Below, one piece after another: positions 10,425-20,446 of a stretch of 64,000 nt of DNA. Positions within the stretch are counted from its first letter, which is position 1, and each line of letters starts with the position of its first letter. A program made the translations under genes and the position numbers. Below the pieces are notes generated by a model. The model was not told the DNA's origin and made no database searches. It saw only the letters and a program-made list of their open reading frames with translations. The stretch is from positions 699,067 to 763,066 of the forward strand of contig BCJJ01000012.1 of NCBI GenBank assembly GCA_039545355.1, read 5' to 3'. This stretch comes from Trichosporon coremiiforme (lineage: Eukaryota > Basidiomycota > Tremellomycetes > Trichosporonales > Trichosporonaceae).

Positions 10425-13400
10425 ATGTCTTCACGGTCTTCTGCACATCATTCATCCTCAGCCTACCATATCTGTGAGCTTCGCGAGGCTATGCTAGCTG
10501 AATTCAGTCCTGCTTGGGAAGGTGAGTCGCCACCGGAGCTCGAGTCCCAGCGAGTCTGGCAGTTGTAGAGGCACTATCGGCAGGTGATGGGCCGTGCGGC
10601 ATATTCAGTCTGGACACTGTGGCCGATGAAGAAATACGACTGGGGTGAGTTACTGTAACCTCATTGGCAACTGAACGCAACCATCGAAGTGCTCAACGTA
10701 CTGTGAGGCCCCTCAGAGTGGGAAGTGCCGTTGTTACGAGCGAGCTACCAATACTGGGAAGTTACAGGTGACCCCAGCTCGATGGACCCTGCCAGACCTG
10801 GTCTAGTAGGGCGCATTCAGCACTGTCATCCGAACGTTCAGCTTGATCAACAAGTTCATCGTAGCTCATCTGGCAGCTCTTGCCTATAAGTAGTGGGAAG
10901 GGAATCTCTGTGACACGGTGCTGAAGAAGGGGACAAGGTAGGATCGGAATGTGAGTCTTGGGCGAGACGCACAAACTGATCTTCAGCTTGGCGGATACGA
11001 GGACAGTGAGTCGACCTGGCCCATGATCGAGCTGTTATGTCTCCGTGTCCAAGCTCACATTAAAGTGATTTATATCGTCGACAACGCCACTGGACATTCA
11101 GTCGATGTGTGAGCTGGGCGTATCTCGCTGCCAACTGACGAACAGACCACCGGGGTATCCTAAGCAATCCCCTCAGTAGCCTCATGGAAAGGGTATGCTG
11201 GTGGCCGTCTGTGAACTGTAGCTGATAAACAGGTATCTTCCGTTTACTGCTGTTCTACGGCCTTGCTTCCAGTCCAGCCTCCCACCGGTAATTCGGTCGT
11301 TCCGAGGAGCAGTGAGCTTTACGCGCCCGCATTCTGAGCTGACCAACAGACTGAAGAAGGAGTCTGAAGCTAGTTGAGCAATGAGCTAGTCGGTGGTGAG
11401 TAAGCTGCAACTTCGGTCTTCCCAGCTGACTCCAGCTCGCTTCCTGGTCCCGGGGAGGACGCGCACGACGTGAGTTCCTCATGTCTCTCCGAACTGACAA
11501 TCAGGCTCACAGCCGTGAGTTGGCCGTTCTACCTAAGCAACTGACATGCAGACGGCCATGCGGCCCCGCGTAAACGCGGTAGGGGACGGTGAGCTGCCGG
11601 GAGACCATGATTTAGCTGACTCCAGTCAGCTTCCACAGAGAAAAGCCCGGCGTCGGGTAAGTTCCGTCTCCCAGCCAGAGTACTGATACGCAGCTCCGGA
11701 GACCAGCAACGTGTGCAGCATGGAAACTGAATGAAACACCCCCTGAAACAACCCAACACCTGTCGGAAGCTAGCGCAACTCCCCGGAAGCTGAAATCAGA
11801 GTCGTTCCTCCCTGCCAGTTGGGCAAGGTACAGGTTGCTTATTTCCAGAGCGTCGATGGGAGACGCATGTGTTGGAGGCTGTGAGCTGCAGAAATGCTAC
11901 ACTCAGCTGATATCGGCTGAGGACTGTGCACCTGACCCTTAGAGCACAAAGGGTAGTCGGTAGGCGCTCCTGGAGAGCCAAAAAGCAGATGCTCTATGTC
12001 GAGCTTGCTGTCTTGCAGCAGCTCCGCGCACAGTGACCCACACGCCGCGCTCGAAGGGTTGTCCGCTGTTAGCTACTGTGGCTGCTCATCGGAGTTCAGG
12101 CAGTACAGGCAGGTCGCGTGATTTGCGTCTTAGACATTTATATGGCCAAGTGCGAAAATCACCGTGGCTGGCCAACCTGCGATCCCTCTTCAGTGCCACA
12201 GTCGAGTGGCGACCAATTGAGAAAGGCAAGCTTGCGACAAGGCTACTGTAGCTGACCTCCTCAAGAAAAAGGTGAAGTTCGCCATTCAGAAGACAGTGAG
12301 AGGTGAGCTGTCAGGGTCGCGCTTGTAGCTGACTTCAGCCACTGGAGGCAACTGTGGCGATCTGACATGTGAGTTGCCGCATAGTAGTGACCAGAACTGA
12401 TGTTCAGACTCGCGTCAGTTTCTGGGGGACCATCGAACTGACAATCAGATCGTGATCGTGCACCGGCCATGTTACCATCCTGGAGACGTACGCTGACACG
12501 TCATCTCAGTCGTAAGCTGACCTCAGCCCGCATATCCAGTGTGATTTTCGCAACTGGGGAGCGAGCGTCAGTTCGGGGACGGCGGTCTGTTGAGCTGACA
12601 AGCAGAGAGTGTGCTTTGAGCCTCGGTCCTCCAGACCCCCGCTGGTCCCCACTGAATTGAAACTGGGCCGCTCTCGGGTAAGTTAGCTTGATCCTATCGC
12701 GAACTGACGTGCAGGCTATAAGAAGGTCAATTTTACGTCTGCCGCTACGAACTGACCCCAGTCCGTAGCCGCTTCATGGTTGAGGTGAGCACGAGCTGTC
12801 ATGTCACAAGCTAATTGCAGCTCGCTTGTTGTTTCCCGGGGGTCTCAACGGCAGGATTCCTTTGAGGTAAGTTCGATCCTGTGCGACGGATAACTGACGC
12901 ACAGAAGCAGTGAGTTATCGTACAGCTATGGAGTTCATCACAGGCGTTCAGGTTCAGACCGTAAGTTTACGACCCGCCGGTTTTCAACTCACAATCAGAC
13001 CACGAGCTGTCCGTTTCTCGAGTGCTACGGAACTGATCCCAAGTCCGTGATCAGTCTGGCGAGATGAGCCAAAGTTCGAGGTTTGAGTGACTTCTCTCAT
13101 GAACTGACAAACAAATCTATAAGCCGTTTCTGGCCAAGGCTCGAAGTTGACCTCAGACACTAGCGCCTCGTCACTCCGACCGTGCTTCTAGAAATGAGTG
13201 AGCTTTCACGGAAGCTTATCAGCTAAACACCAGCCGGCGGTGTCTCCAAGGCTACAGCCGGTGGCTGTGAGTTTCTTCGCTGCGCTTGGGAACTGACATA
13301 CAGGCTAGAGATTGTCAGTCGCACAAAATACGCTCACTGAGTAGTGGACCGGCAGATACCTCTGGACCTGTAGCCCGAGAGGGGGGGGGACCTTCAGTGG

Positions 13401-13981
13401 GAGTTAAATGCCACCCCGGCTTAGCTGATATCCAGCTCTGCGTCACTCTTGCTACGTCTGTGGAGATGTCGCACGGCGATCGGATCTGTGAGTTCACAGT
13501 CGGACGTTAAGCTAACTTCAGTAACTGGAGTCATTCAGCTACATGTTGTTGCGTGGAATAAACTCGACGTAAGAAGAACTGACAGCCAGACCTCTGTGCC
13601 TCCTGATTGCCCTGGAACGGGGTAAGTCATCTTTGTATCCGCAAGTGCGCCTAGCTTACTCCCAGGTCTGCAGAGCGCGTTGCATTGGGAGCAAGTTGTC
13701 ATCGTGAGTTTGCCAGAATGTGCGAAGCTGACTTTCGACGTCAGCGGTGGTCCCACAAGGTGGCGTCTACTCGTGCTCAAATCGTGAGCTTCGTTGAGCG
13801 GATCGCAGCTGACATCAGTAGGGCTGACCGCTCTGATGATGAAGACAACACCACAATGATTTGTAAGTTCCAAAAACGGGTTCTCGGACTGACAACAGAC
13901 GTTTCGGCTGCCATCCCTGCGTTCGTGAGTGCCGTCCGTAGTCCGTACAACCCGGAAGGAGTGCATGATGCGATGCTCTAG
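10425..13981 (+). CDS. Micro-exon gene with about 30 ultra-short introns; unknown protein
   Basis: The proposed start is ATG 10425, after a pyrimidine-rich leader (CCAACCAACAATCATG). The proposed stop is TAG 13979-13981. Exons recovered with continuous frame at the 3' end are 13234-13266, 13304-13487, 13522-13621, 13674-13703, 13745-13783, 13819-13862 and 13899-13981; they total 513 nt, exactly 171 codons, ending in PYNPEGVHDAML. A middle set also stays open: 11436-11469, 11505-11514 (10 nt), 11552-11588, 11626-11656, 11694-11710, 11800-11880 and 11943 to about 12032; it reads HGHAAPRKRGRGRQLPQRKA, strongly basic. A third set includes a 5-nt exon: 12762-12784, 12821-12866, 12905-12909, 12944-12960. 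Introns are mostly 34-41 nt with GTGAGT/GTAAGT and ACTGAC/GCTGAC close to CAG. I recognise no domain. The full exon chain is not resolved (10521-11435 and 12033-12761 are unclear), so the exon list is partial. Confidence 0.6.
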
Positions 13982-14004
13982 CGTTACAGTTGCGTTGCGA
14001 TGAC

Positions 14005-14720
14005 CTATCGTTTTCCCTTTTTCTTCTTCTTCTTGCCGCCCCCGCCTCCAGCAGCCGGCTGAGCTTGCGGGGCCGGGGATCCTTTCCGGGGGCTCGATCC
14101 TCCCTTCTTCGGGCTGCCCATCGGGTCGTCCTCAGTCATCGGGGTCGCGGGGGTCGCCTGTCCTGACTGCGTCGGCGGGGAGAGGAGCGCTCGGCGCTTC
14201 ACGTTCGCCATCTGAGACAGGAGGCGGAGGTTCAAGGATTCGAAACGGTTGAGGATGATCGCGCTGTGCGTCTTGTACATGAGGCACTGGAGTTAGCTAA
14301 GATCCACTACGGTCCAAGAGCTGTGCGGTGGTTGAGCCGAAAGCATGACAACCACTTTCCCGACTTCAGGGCGACGGAGCATCTACTCACTGTCGTGTCA
14401 TCCGTCACCTTCAGCACGAGCTGACCCGTCTTCGGCACGAACTTGACGACATAGCGGGCCTGCTGTCAGCTAGAGTGTCCAAGCAGAGTTTTGTAGCGGT
14501 ATAGAGTCGGTTGCAGTAAAGTTACTGCTCAAATATGGGTTGATGGAAGTACTGCTCGCTGTGCAGACTGCCTTCCATTCTTCCTCGCCGCTGACATGAG
14601 GAAGACGCACCTTTCGTGGTGACTTGTTGTACAAGTCGATCACCGCCTGGAACGGTCAGCTTCGCACGGAGTTGGGCAGCTTACACTTTCAAACTTTGTC
14701 CAGGTGGGGACGTAGACCAT
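14005..14720 (-). CDS. SRP9: Signal recognition particle subunit SRP9 (Srp21-like)
   Basis: Four exons, 14720-14685, 14646-14611, 14459-14391 and 14286-14005, give 140 residues. The SRP9 fold is visible in MVYVPTWTKFESAVIDLYNK, SPRKARYVVKFVPKTGQLVL and KVTDDTTCLMYKTHSA. The remainder is a fungal extension: Pro/Ser-rich with two SPRKG/SPKKG motifs and a terminal GGGGGKKKKKKGKR tail likely to bind RNA. SRP9 pairs with SRP14 on the Alu domain of SRP RNA and slows elongation during ER targeting. Yeast Srp21 carries a similar basic tail. The stop codon lies only 23 bp from the stop of the convergent micro-exon gene, so their 3' untranslated regions must overlap. Confidence 0.85.
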
Positions 14721-15151
14721 TGCGTCAGTCTACTCCTGGTTGATGGTGTTGGATGTCGATAACGTCTGGTCGGCGACTTGGCGACTTGCAGCTTGCCTGC
14801 TTGCTCTGACGACCTCGTCTTGGCTGGCAAGTTCAGGAACGGCGCGGGGTTTATCAGTCACAGGACTGCGACACGTGGGTCCACGTAATTCTATCTGCCG
14901 CCCTCCACTCTGGAACTTGTGAAGTGCGGCGGTGGAGGAAGGTCTGCCTGTGCTTGCGGGGTGGAGGAAGGCCCAGGGTCACCCTTGAATGATCAGGGCA
15001 ATATTCACGGTTGGGCACGCGTCCCGCGCGCCAGCGCCAGCGTGCGTTTCTAAGATGGGTCCACCGTCCACCTTGCTGCCGACCACAGATCCTTTGCGAG
15101 CCAAGGCCATCGCTCTTGACTCCTCTCCATCACCTCTAACGAATAACCACA
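14721..15151. promoter_or_regulatory. Divergent promoter region, SRP9 and MOB2
   Basis: The 431 bp separate divergent start codons. An imperfect direct repeat of GTGGAGGAAGG occurs near 14930-14971. No gene was seen. Confidence 0.4.
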
Positions 15152-16345
15152 ATGTCCGGATTCCTCAACTCGATCGGGTAAGTCGACGTGAACAGCGCAG
15201 TCCGGCCATCAGAGCTCCCGCTGCTCTGGGCAGCTCCTGGCCAGCTCAGCCAGACTGGCGGGCAGCTGGATCGCACGGACCGCCAACATTTCGAGCGGCG
15301 CCAGCGATTGCAGCAAGGAGGAGCGGCCACGACACCAGTCTGACCGTCGAGAGCGCTGCCGGCCACCGGCCTCCCGGCGCAAGCTTACGAGCCCGCGTGG
15401 ACTTGGCTGACATGCAGACGTCTCCGTGCGCCCAAGCGCTCGCCGGTGCTTACCATGCCCGGCGGACAGCAGTACGATGCTCCGCTCGCCTCGCCCGGCG
15501 CCGAGTTCAGCGGACAGCCCGCTTCGCCGACGGGACCGAAGCCACTCTTCCTCTGCCAGCCCTTCGTCAAGGCTGCCCTCGTCAAGGGCTCCTTCAAGAC
15601 CATCGTTGCTCCGCCCAAGTACGTCGACGTCAACGAGTGGGTCGCCATCAACCGTGAGTTTATCCACACGCAGTCCAGCGCAGAAAGCAGCGTGCTCAGT
15701 GCCGTTCAGCTGCGTTGATGAGTGTATCTAGCTGACGATCAGTGTTCGATTTCTACCACAACCTGAACCACTTCTACTCCGCCCTGACCGAGTTCTGCAC
15801 GATCCACAACTGCCCGACCATGTCGGCTGGCCCGACGCTGAACTTCCTCTGGCCGGACCAGAACCAGCGCCTCGTCTCGCTCCCCGCCCCGACGTACATC
15901 GACTTTGTCATGTCGTGGCTCCAGAAGTTACTCGAGGACGAGAACGTTTTCCCAACGAAGTCCGGTGAGTGTCTCCGTTCCTCACGCCCCATCCCATTTG
16001 TCCTCCTCCCTTTGGAACTGCCCTCGCAACTGTCATCAGCTACCCAGAGGGTTTGCCTTAGCTAACGCTTCAGGACGCGACTTCCCCACCTCGTTCGCGT
16101 ACACCGCCAAGCACATCTATAAGCACCTGTTCCGCGTCTTCGCGCACCTCTACCACGCGCACTTCGAGCAGGTCGTCCACCTCTCGATCGAGGCGCACTT
16201 CAACTCGCTCTTCGCCCACTTCCTCGCCTTCGGCAAGGAGTTCGACCTCCTCGTTATGAAGGACCTGATGACGCCGCAGGGTATGGGCCAGGGCGTTGCC
16301 GAGCTCGCTGAGCGCTGGCGCGAGATGGGCATCCTCGAAGCTTAA
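15152..16345 (+). CDS. MOB2: MOB kinase activator, Mob2 type
   Basis: Exons 15152-15177, 15418-15653, 15743-15964 and 16074-16345 give 251 residues with all junctions in frame. The Mob fold is clear: VDVNEWVAINLFDFYHNLNH, LTEFCTIHNCPTMSAGPTLN with the zinc-binding Cys residues, PTYIDFVMSWLQKLLEDENV, FPTKSGRDFPTSF and HIYKHLFRVFAHLYHAHFEQ with the zinc-binding His residues. KPLFLCQPFVKAALVKGSF before the domain is typical of Mob2 rather than Mob1. Mob2 binds and activates the NDR kinase Cbk1/Orb6 in the RAM/MOR pathway of polarity and cell separation. The first intron (240 nt) is long. Confidence 0.88.
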
Positions 16346-16717
16346 GCGAGCACGAGCGCACGAGCGTAGCCAGTATGAGCGTGAGTGCGAGGCAGGTGGG
16401 ATCATCGCCACGAGCTCTGTGGTGACTCCGCCGTCGCCCACTGCCCGACCGCGGGTGATGCGTCCCGAACGCACTCGCGGAGTAGAGAGGAGGGAGCACG
16501 ATGAGAGGGGAGGAGCAGGCGTAGAGAGCCGCGAGCGCGAGCCACCAGAGCGAGCGCCCGCACAATGTTGTAATTACCTTTTCCCTCTCAGGACCGAACA
16601 CAATACCCTTCATTATTCCCCCAGCCCCGCCAGTACACTGGGTAGCGGCCAAATAGAACCACCCAAGATCTTGCTTGTGAGGATATGCATCGAGGTCTCA
16701 TACAGAAGCTTCACGGC
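16346..16717. other. Convergent intergenic region, MOB2 and F-box-like gene
   Basis: The 372 bp hold two 3' ends. They include a GAGCG/CGAGC-rich stretch (16345-16380 and 16520-16560). No gene was seen. Confidence 0.4.
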
Positions 16718-18169
16718 TCAGTGACGCCAGGTGTACTTGTTCGGCTTTGTGCGCTTCATCAAGGAGCGCTTGTGCCGGAGCGAGATGCGCTCCTCGTGGC
16801 CCATGTCCTTGCGCCACTGGACGGCGTCGGGGGTCTCGGGCTTGAAGTAGTCGGTGATGAGGGCTGGACGCTTGAACTCGAGCCACGGTTTGACCTCTTG
16901 CCAGGTGAAGACGTCCTCCCACTCCGTCGAGAGGAGCCACTCGATCATGTACTTGAAGTGGACGCGGTCGACGTAGGTGTTGACCTGGTCGGGAGCAATG
17001 CCATAGTCGCCGGTGAGGCAGTAGGAGAGTGTATCGCGGAACTGTGCTTCCCAAGAGGTGTGGGTGGCAAGACCAGTCGAGATGGGTCGGACGTGTTGCT
17101 CTCGTACTGCTCCACCCGGGATGATGGCGCTGGCATTGACGATAGTAACGGCTCGCAGCTGGTGAAGGAGCTTGGGAGCGATGGCGTCTGCCAAATCGGT
17201 CCAGAACTTCTCCTGCCAGCAGGCCAACTGCTTGTCGGCATCGCCGTCACCTTCGCCATCGCCATCGTCTTCTTCGCAGTCAGAACACGGCCTAGGGGGG
17301 GTGCAGCAGGAAGGAGTCACGTCTGTCCCAGGGCGAGGAGTCCAGAAGACGAAAGTCAGATCCCTGACATTGGGAGGGACCGCGGAGGCGAGACTTCCTA
17401 TCTCGGGGCGCTGCAGTTCTCCGGGGTTCAGGCATGGGCGGACGACTTCTATGCCGTCGTGCTCCTCCTCAGAGCATTTGAAGCAGTCAGAGAGGTGTTC
17501 CGTCACCGTGGATGTGTTCGCCTCATTCATGGAGTCGATCTCGAGTACCAAGACCGCTTCCTTCACCGTTTCAAACGCGGAAGCGGCAATGAGGTCCGGG
17601 TCGACGTTGCCATAGATCACGGGCACGTTGCGGAGCACCAACTTGTCAACTCGGGCATTTTCTAGAGCAAAGTGCAAGATGTGACACTGGAGGGGCTGCA
17701 GGAACGGGCCAACGGGTTGCTGGTCAATCAACCTCCCCTCCGGGTCGAAGTAGATGGGATGCACGCTGGAGATGCTGTCCTTGGGATTCGGCGAAGTCAA
17801 GTGTACGTTGAGCACGCGGCATGAGGAGGTGATTGGCGAACCGGAAGGCGATGAGAAGGGTTCGCGTTCCCTGTGGCAGCAGTGCTGGTGGGAATACACC
17901 AGCAGATAACCAAGTTCTTTAGGAAGCGGCTGGAGCGTGTCCACCTCGCCAGTCACCTCGAGTGCTCTCATGATAGCCAAGTCGTAGAGGAGAATGAAGC
18001 ATGGTTTGCCCGTGTCGTCGAAGGCCGCGACGTAGCTGAACAGTTGAGGACGGACGAGGGCGTTGAAGGCGGAGTTCACGAGCAAACATTGACGCAAGGC
18101 GCGAGGTCGCAGGTGTGAGAAGACGGCGCTGAGTACCTCTGGGGGAAGGTTGGTTAGGTGGTTCCTCAT
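16718..18169 (-). CDS. F-box-like protein, intronless (paralogue A)
   Basis: A single 483-residue open frame. The N-terminus NLPPEVLSAVFSHLRPRALR, followed by QCLLVNSAFNALVRP, fits an F-box-like helix set that would bind Skp1 in an SCF ubiquitin ligase. There is no obvious leucine-rich or WD repeat afterwards, but the middle has VDKLVLRNVPVIYGNVDPDL and the C-terminal 100 residues are strongly shared with paralogue B at 59.4-60.9 kb (EWLLSTEWEDVFTW, KRPALITDYFKP, TKPNKYTW). An acidic insert lies near residues 300-315. The target is unknown. Lack of introns is unusual for this intron-rich genome and holds for all three family members seen. A decayed relative lies just upstream in the same orientation. 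Confidence 0.75.
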   Translation of the reverse strand: MRNHLTNLPPEVLSAVFSHLRPRALRQCLLVNSAFNALVRPQLFSYVAAFDDTGKPCFILLYDLAIMRALEVTGEVDTLQPLPKELGYLLVYSHQHCCHREREPFSSPSGSPITSSCRVLNVHLTSPNPKDSISSVHPIYFDPEGRLIDQQPVGPFLQPLQCHILHFALENARVDKLVLRNVPVIYGNVDPDLIAASAFETVKEAVLVLEIDSMNEANTSTVTEHLSDCFKCSEEEHDGIEVVRPCLNPGELQRPEIGSLASAVPPNVRDLTFVFWTPRPGTDVTPSCCTPPRPCSDCEEDDGDGEGDGDADKQLACWQEKFWTDLADAIAPKLLHQLRAVTIVNASAIIPGGAVREQHVRPISTGLATHTSWEAQFRDTLSYCLTGDYGIAPDQVNTYVDRVHFKYMIEWLLSTEWEDVFTWQEVKPWLEFKRPALITDYFKPETPDAVQWRKDMGHEERISLRHKRSLMKRTKPNKYTWRH

Positions 18170-18529
18170 AATGATTAGAGGATGTTAGTTGCTGAGTCGA
18201 GTGATGTGGACAGTGAGGATAAGGGCCAGTCGCGTTGGGCGCCCCGATGACCTGGACCAGCACTAGTGGAGGTGACTCGTGCAGTTGCCACCCAGTGTTT
18301 GTGACGGACTGTTTGATCCACGTATGGCCACGTACAAACCCCTGTCCACCTGCTGGACGGTGCATGCGTACTTCTCGCCCCTTAATCATTCACCCTCAGA
18401 CAGTGTGTGACCAGGGTTATGGGGGTCGTCTGAAGCGACGACCATCGATTCTGTTCATCATCTGTCAGCCTCGAAGTGGATTCGTCTGCCTTGATCAATG
18501 TAAAGCGTGCATCGCTACAGCACACCAAA
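18170..18529. promoter_or_regulatory. Region upstream of F-box-like paralogue A
   Basis: The 360 bp between the decayed copy and the start of the intact copy should contain the intact gene's promoter. Nothing recognisable was seen. Confidence 0.35.
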
Positions 18530-19799
18530 TCATGGCTTGAACTCGAGCCACGTCTTGACCTCCTTCCAGCTAAAGACGACTTCCCAGTCTGTCGAGAGGA
18601 GCCAGTCGTTCGTGTACATGAACTTGACGCGGTCAACGCAATCTCTCGCCCCCTCGGCAGTCACGCCAGGCGTAGAGGAAAGATGAGCGAACAGCAGCAC
18701 GCGAAACTTGGACCGAGTGGGTCGTGGGTGCCGACACCGGCCCAGATGGCGGAGATGACCAGAAGGCACTGCGCGCCTGTGGGCACTATGCCTCTGGCGT
18801 TCACGATGGTAACTGAGCGGAGCTGGCGAAGGAGCAGCGGGGCCACTATCGCCGCCAGGTCGGGCCAGAACCCCTCTTCCCAACAGGAGGTATGCTTGAC
18901 ATCCGGTACAGCAAGGTCATTGCCGCCTTCCTCGTACATCTCCGTGACGTAGCAGCACATCGGGGTGACCCCCCTCGTAGGCTTGCTTGTCCATAAGTCG
19001 AACGTCAGCTCCTCGACACTTGAAGGGACATCAGGTCCGATACTGCCGACGCCCAGGTAGCCCAGCCTCTCTCGACCCTTCACGCAGATTGTTCCATCAG
19101 GCTAGAACCGCACCCACTCGTCCATGCGTTCTTCGTTCGAGCAACTCATGGACTCAATGTCGAAAACGATGACTGCCCCTCGATTAGTTCGCCACGCGGG
19201 GGCAGTCAAGAGATTGCTGGTCGACGTTGCCGTAGACGAGTGGTACATTGCGAAGTACGAGCTTATCAACCGTCGCCTTTGCTAGTGCGAAGTGAAGTGC
19301 GTGACAGTAGACATAATGCACGCAAACGTACTTGCCAACGGCGTCTGCATCATCGTCGAAACCGTCTTCAGAGTCTGGTGGGCTAGGAAACTGCCAATAG
19401 TGAGAGCTGGCTATGTTGTTTTCGGTCATCTGGAGTTTCCAGAACGACCTTCAACACTTGGCGGGAGGAGATGAGAGATAGTCCCGTCGATGAGGCAAAG
19501 TGGAGGCGACTATCCCTGTAACAGTTGTAGTGGTTCTTGACAGTGAGCCAGGTAATGTCCTTGGGGGGACAATGTCGATTTCCAATATGCTGTTCCTCGG
19601 GCGCGTCTCTCAATAGAGGATAAGAAACCCCGTAGCCGTTGACAACGACATAGCCCCGCGCGTGGATTAGAAGGAAATGCTGGGCAAGAACGTTGAAGGC
19701 GGAGTTGACGAGCAGGCATTGCCGAAGGGATCAGGGCCGTCGATGCGTGAGTACAAGGCTGATAATCTCGGGGGGCAGTTTGGATTGGTCACATTGCAT
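18530..19799 (-). pseudogene. Decayed tandem copy of the F-box-like gene
   Basis: Read on the minus strand from ATG 19799, it begins MQCDQSKLPPEIISLVLTHR and continues RP-stop-SLRQCLLVNSAFN where the intact copies have RPRALRQCLLVNS, so an Arg codon has become TGA near 19732. Later segments match the family in other frames: HALHFALAKATVDKLVLRNV (about 19225-19310), VPSSVEELTFDLWTSKPTRG (about 18970-19030) and RVKFMYTNDWLLSTDWEVVF (about 18560-18630). At least three frame changes separate them. It ends WLEFKP-stop and lacks the last 50 or so residues. The order of matches is collinear with the intact gene, so this is one degraded gene, not several. Nothing suggests it is spliced around the lesions. 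Confidence 0.85.
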
Positions 19800-20446
19800 G
19801 GCGGCTCAGCTGGTTGTTGCTTGCTTGGTGGAAGTGAAGCTGGCAAATAGTTGTTTTATGTCGGTGGGGGACTCTGCGAGGTGATTTCTGGAAGTGCGAC
19901 AGATCAGCGGATCAACGCACCGCGCACGTTGATCATGACTGCGTATTTGTAGCCTTGCGTACCGTATGCTGCAACCAGGGGGCGCTCGAGGCATCCCACT
20001 CAAGCACATGATGCATGGGCCCCAACGAGCTGTTGCTCAGCACTCCCGCTGCATTCACATTCTTGCGTCAGTGGTTCGAAAGTGAACAGGAAAGTCGAGA
20101 ACATCCATACTGTCTGTGGGGCATCCTTGATCTGAGGGTTACGATACCGGTGCATACTACCGAGCCGCACCAACGTCGGAACTAATTTCACCCTGTAGTC
20201 TCGTAAGCATCCACTGCCGCAGCCGTATCAATCGACGTTGACCCACCACCAAACATGACGAGTGCAGAGACCGAACGCGACATCGGGAGTGTTCTTTCCT
20301 AGGCCGATACGCGGCTTCAGTGGCAAACGCGACGGGCCACGAGATGCCACAGTCACGTGACTCCAGAAACTTCAAGGACCGTCATCCTTGAAGCTTCGAG
20401 ATTTCAGTTAACGGTCCGAACATCAACAACAACACTCGCAAGCACG
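19800..20446. promoter_or_regulatory. Intergenic region with a CACGTG palindrome upstream of ACL4
   Basis: The 647 bp lie between the pseudogene and ACL4. A 10-bp palindrome GTCACGTGAC is present at about 20352-20361, roughly 90 bp before the ACL4 start. It is a classic bHLH (Cbf1/E-box) site and a plausible promoter element. No gene was seen. Confidence 0.45.

Noticed and set aside
11828..11848. Possible 21-nt intron (GTACAG...TTTCCAG)
   Set aside because: It has no branch-site sequence and reads through in frame, so coding is the simpler reading.
13569..13589. Possible 21-nt intron (GTAAGA...AACTGACAGCCAG)
   Set aside because: It is a multiple of three without stops, so it can simply be coding; the frame is open either way.
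20060..20085. tRNA B-box-like GTGGTTCGAAAG
   Set aside because: No matching A box or cloverleaf could be folded; no tRNA was supported anywhere in the window.
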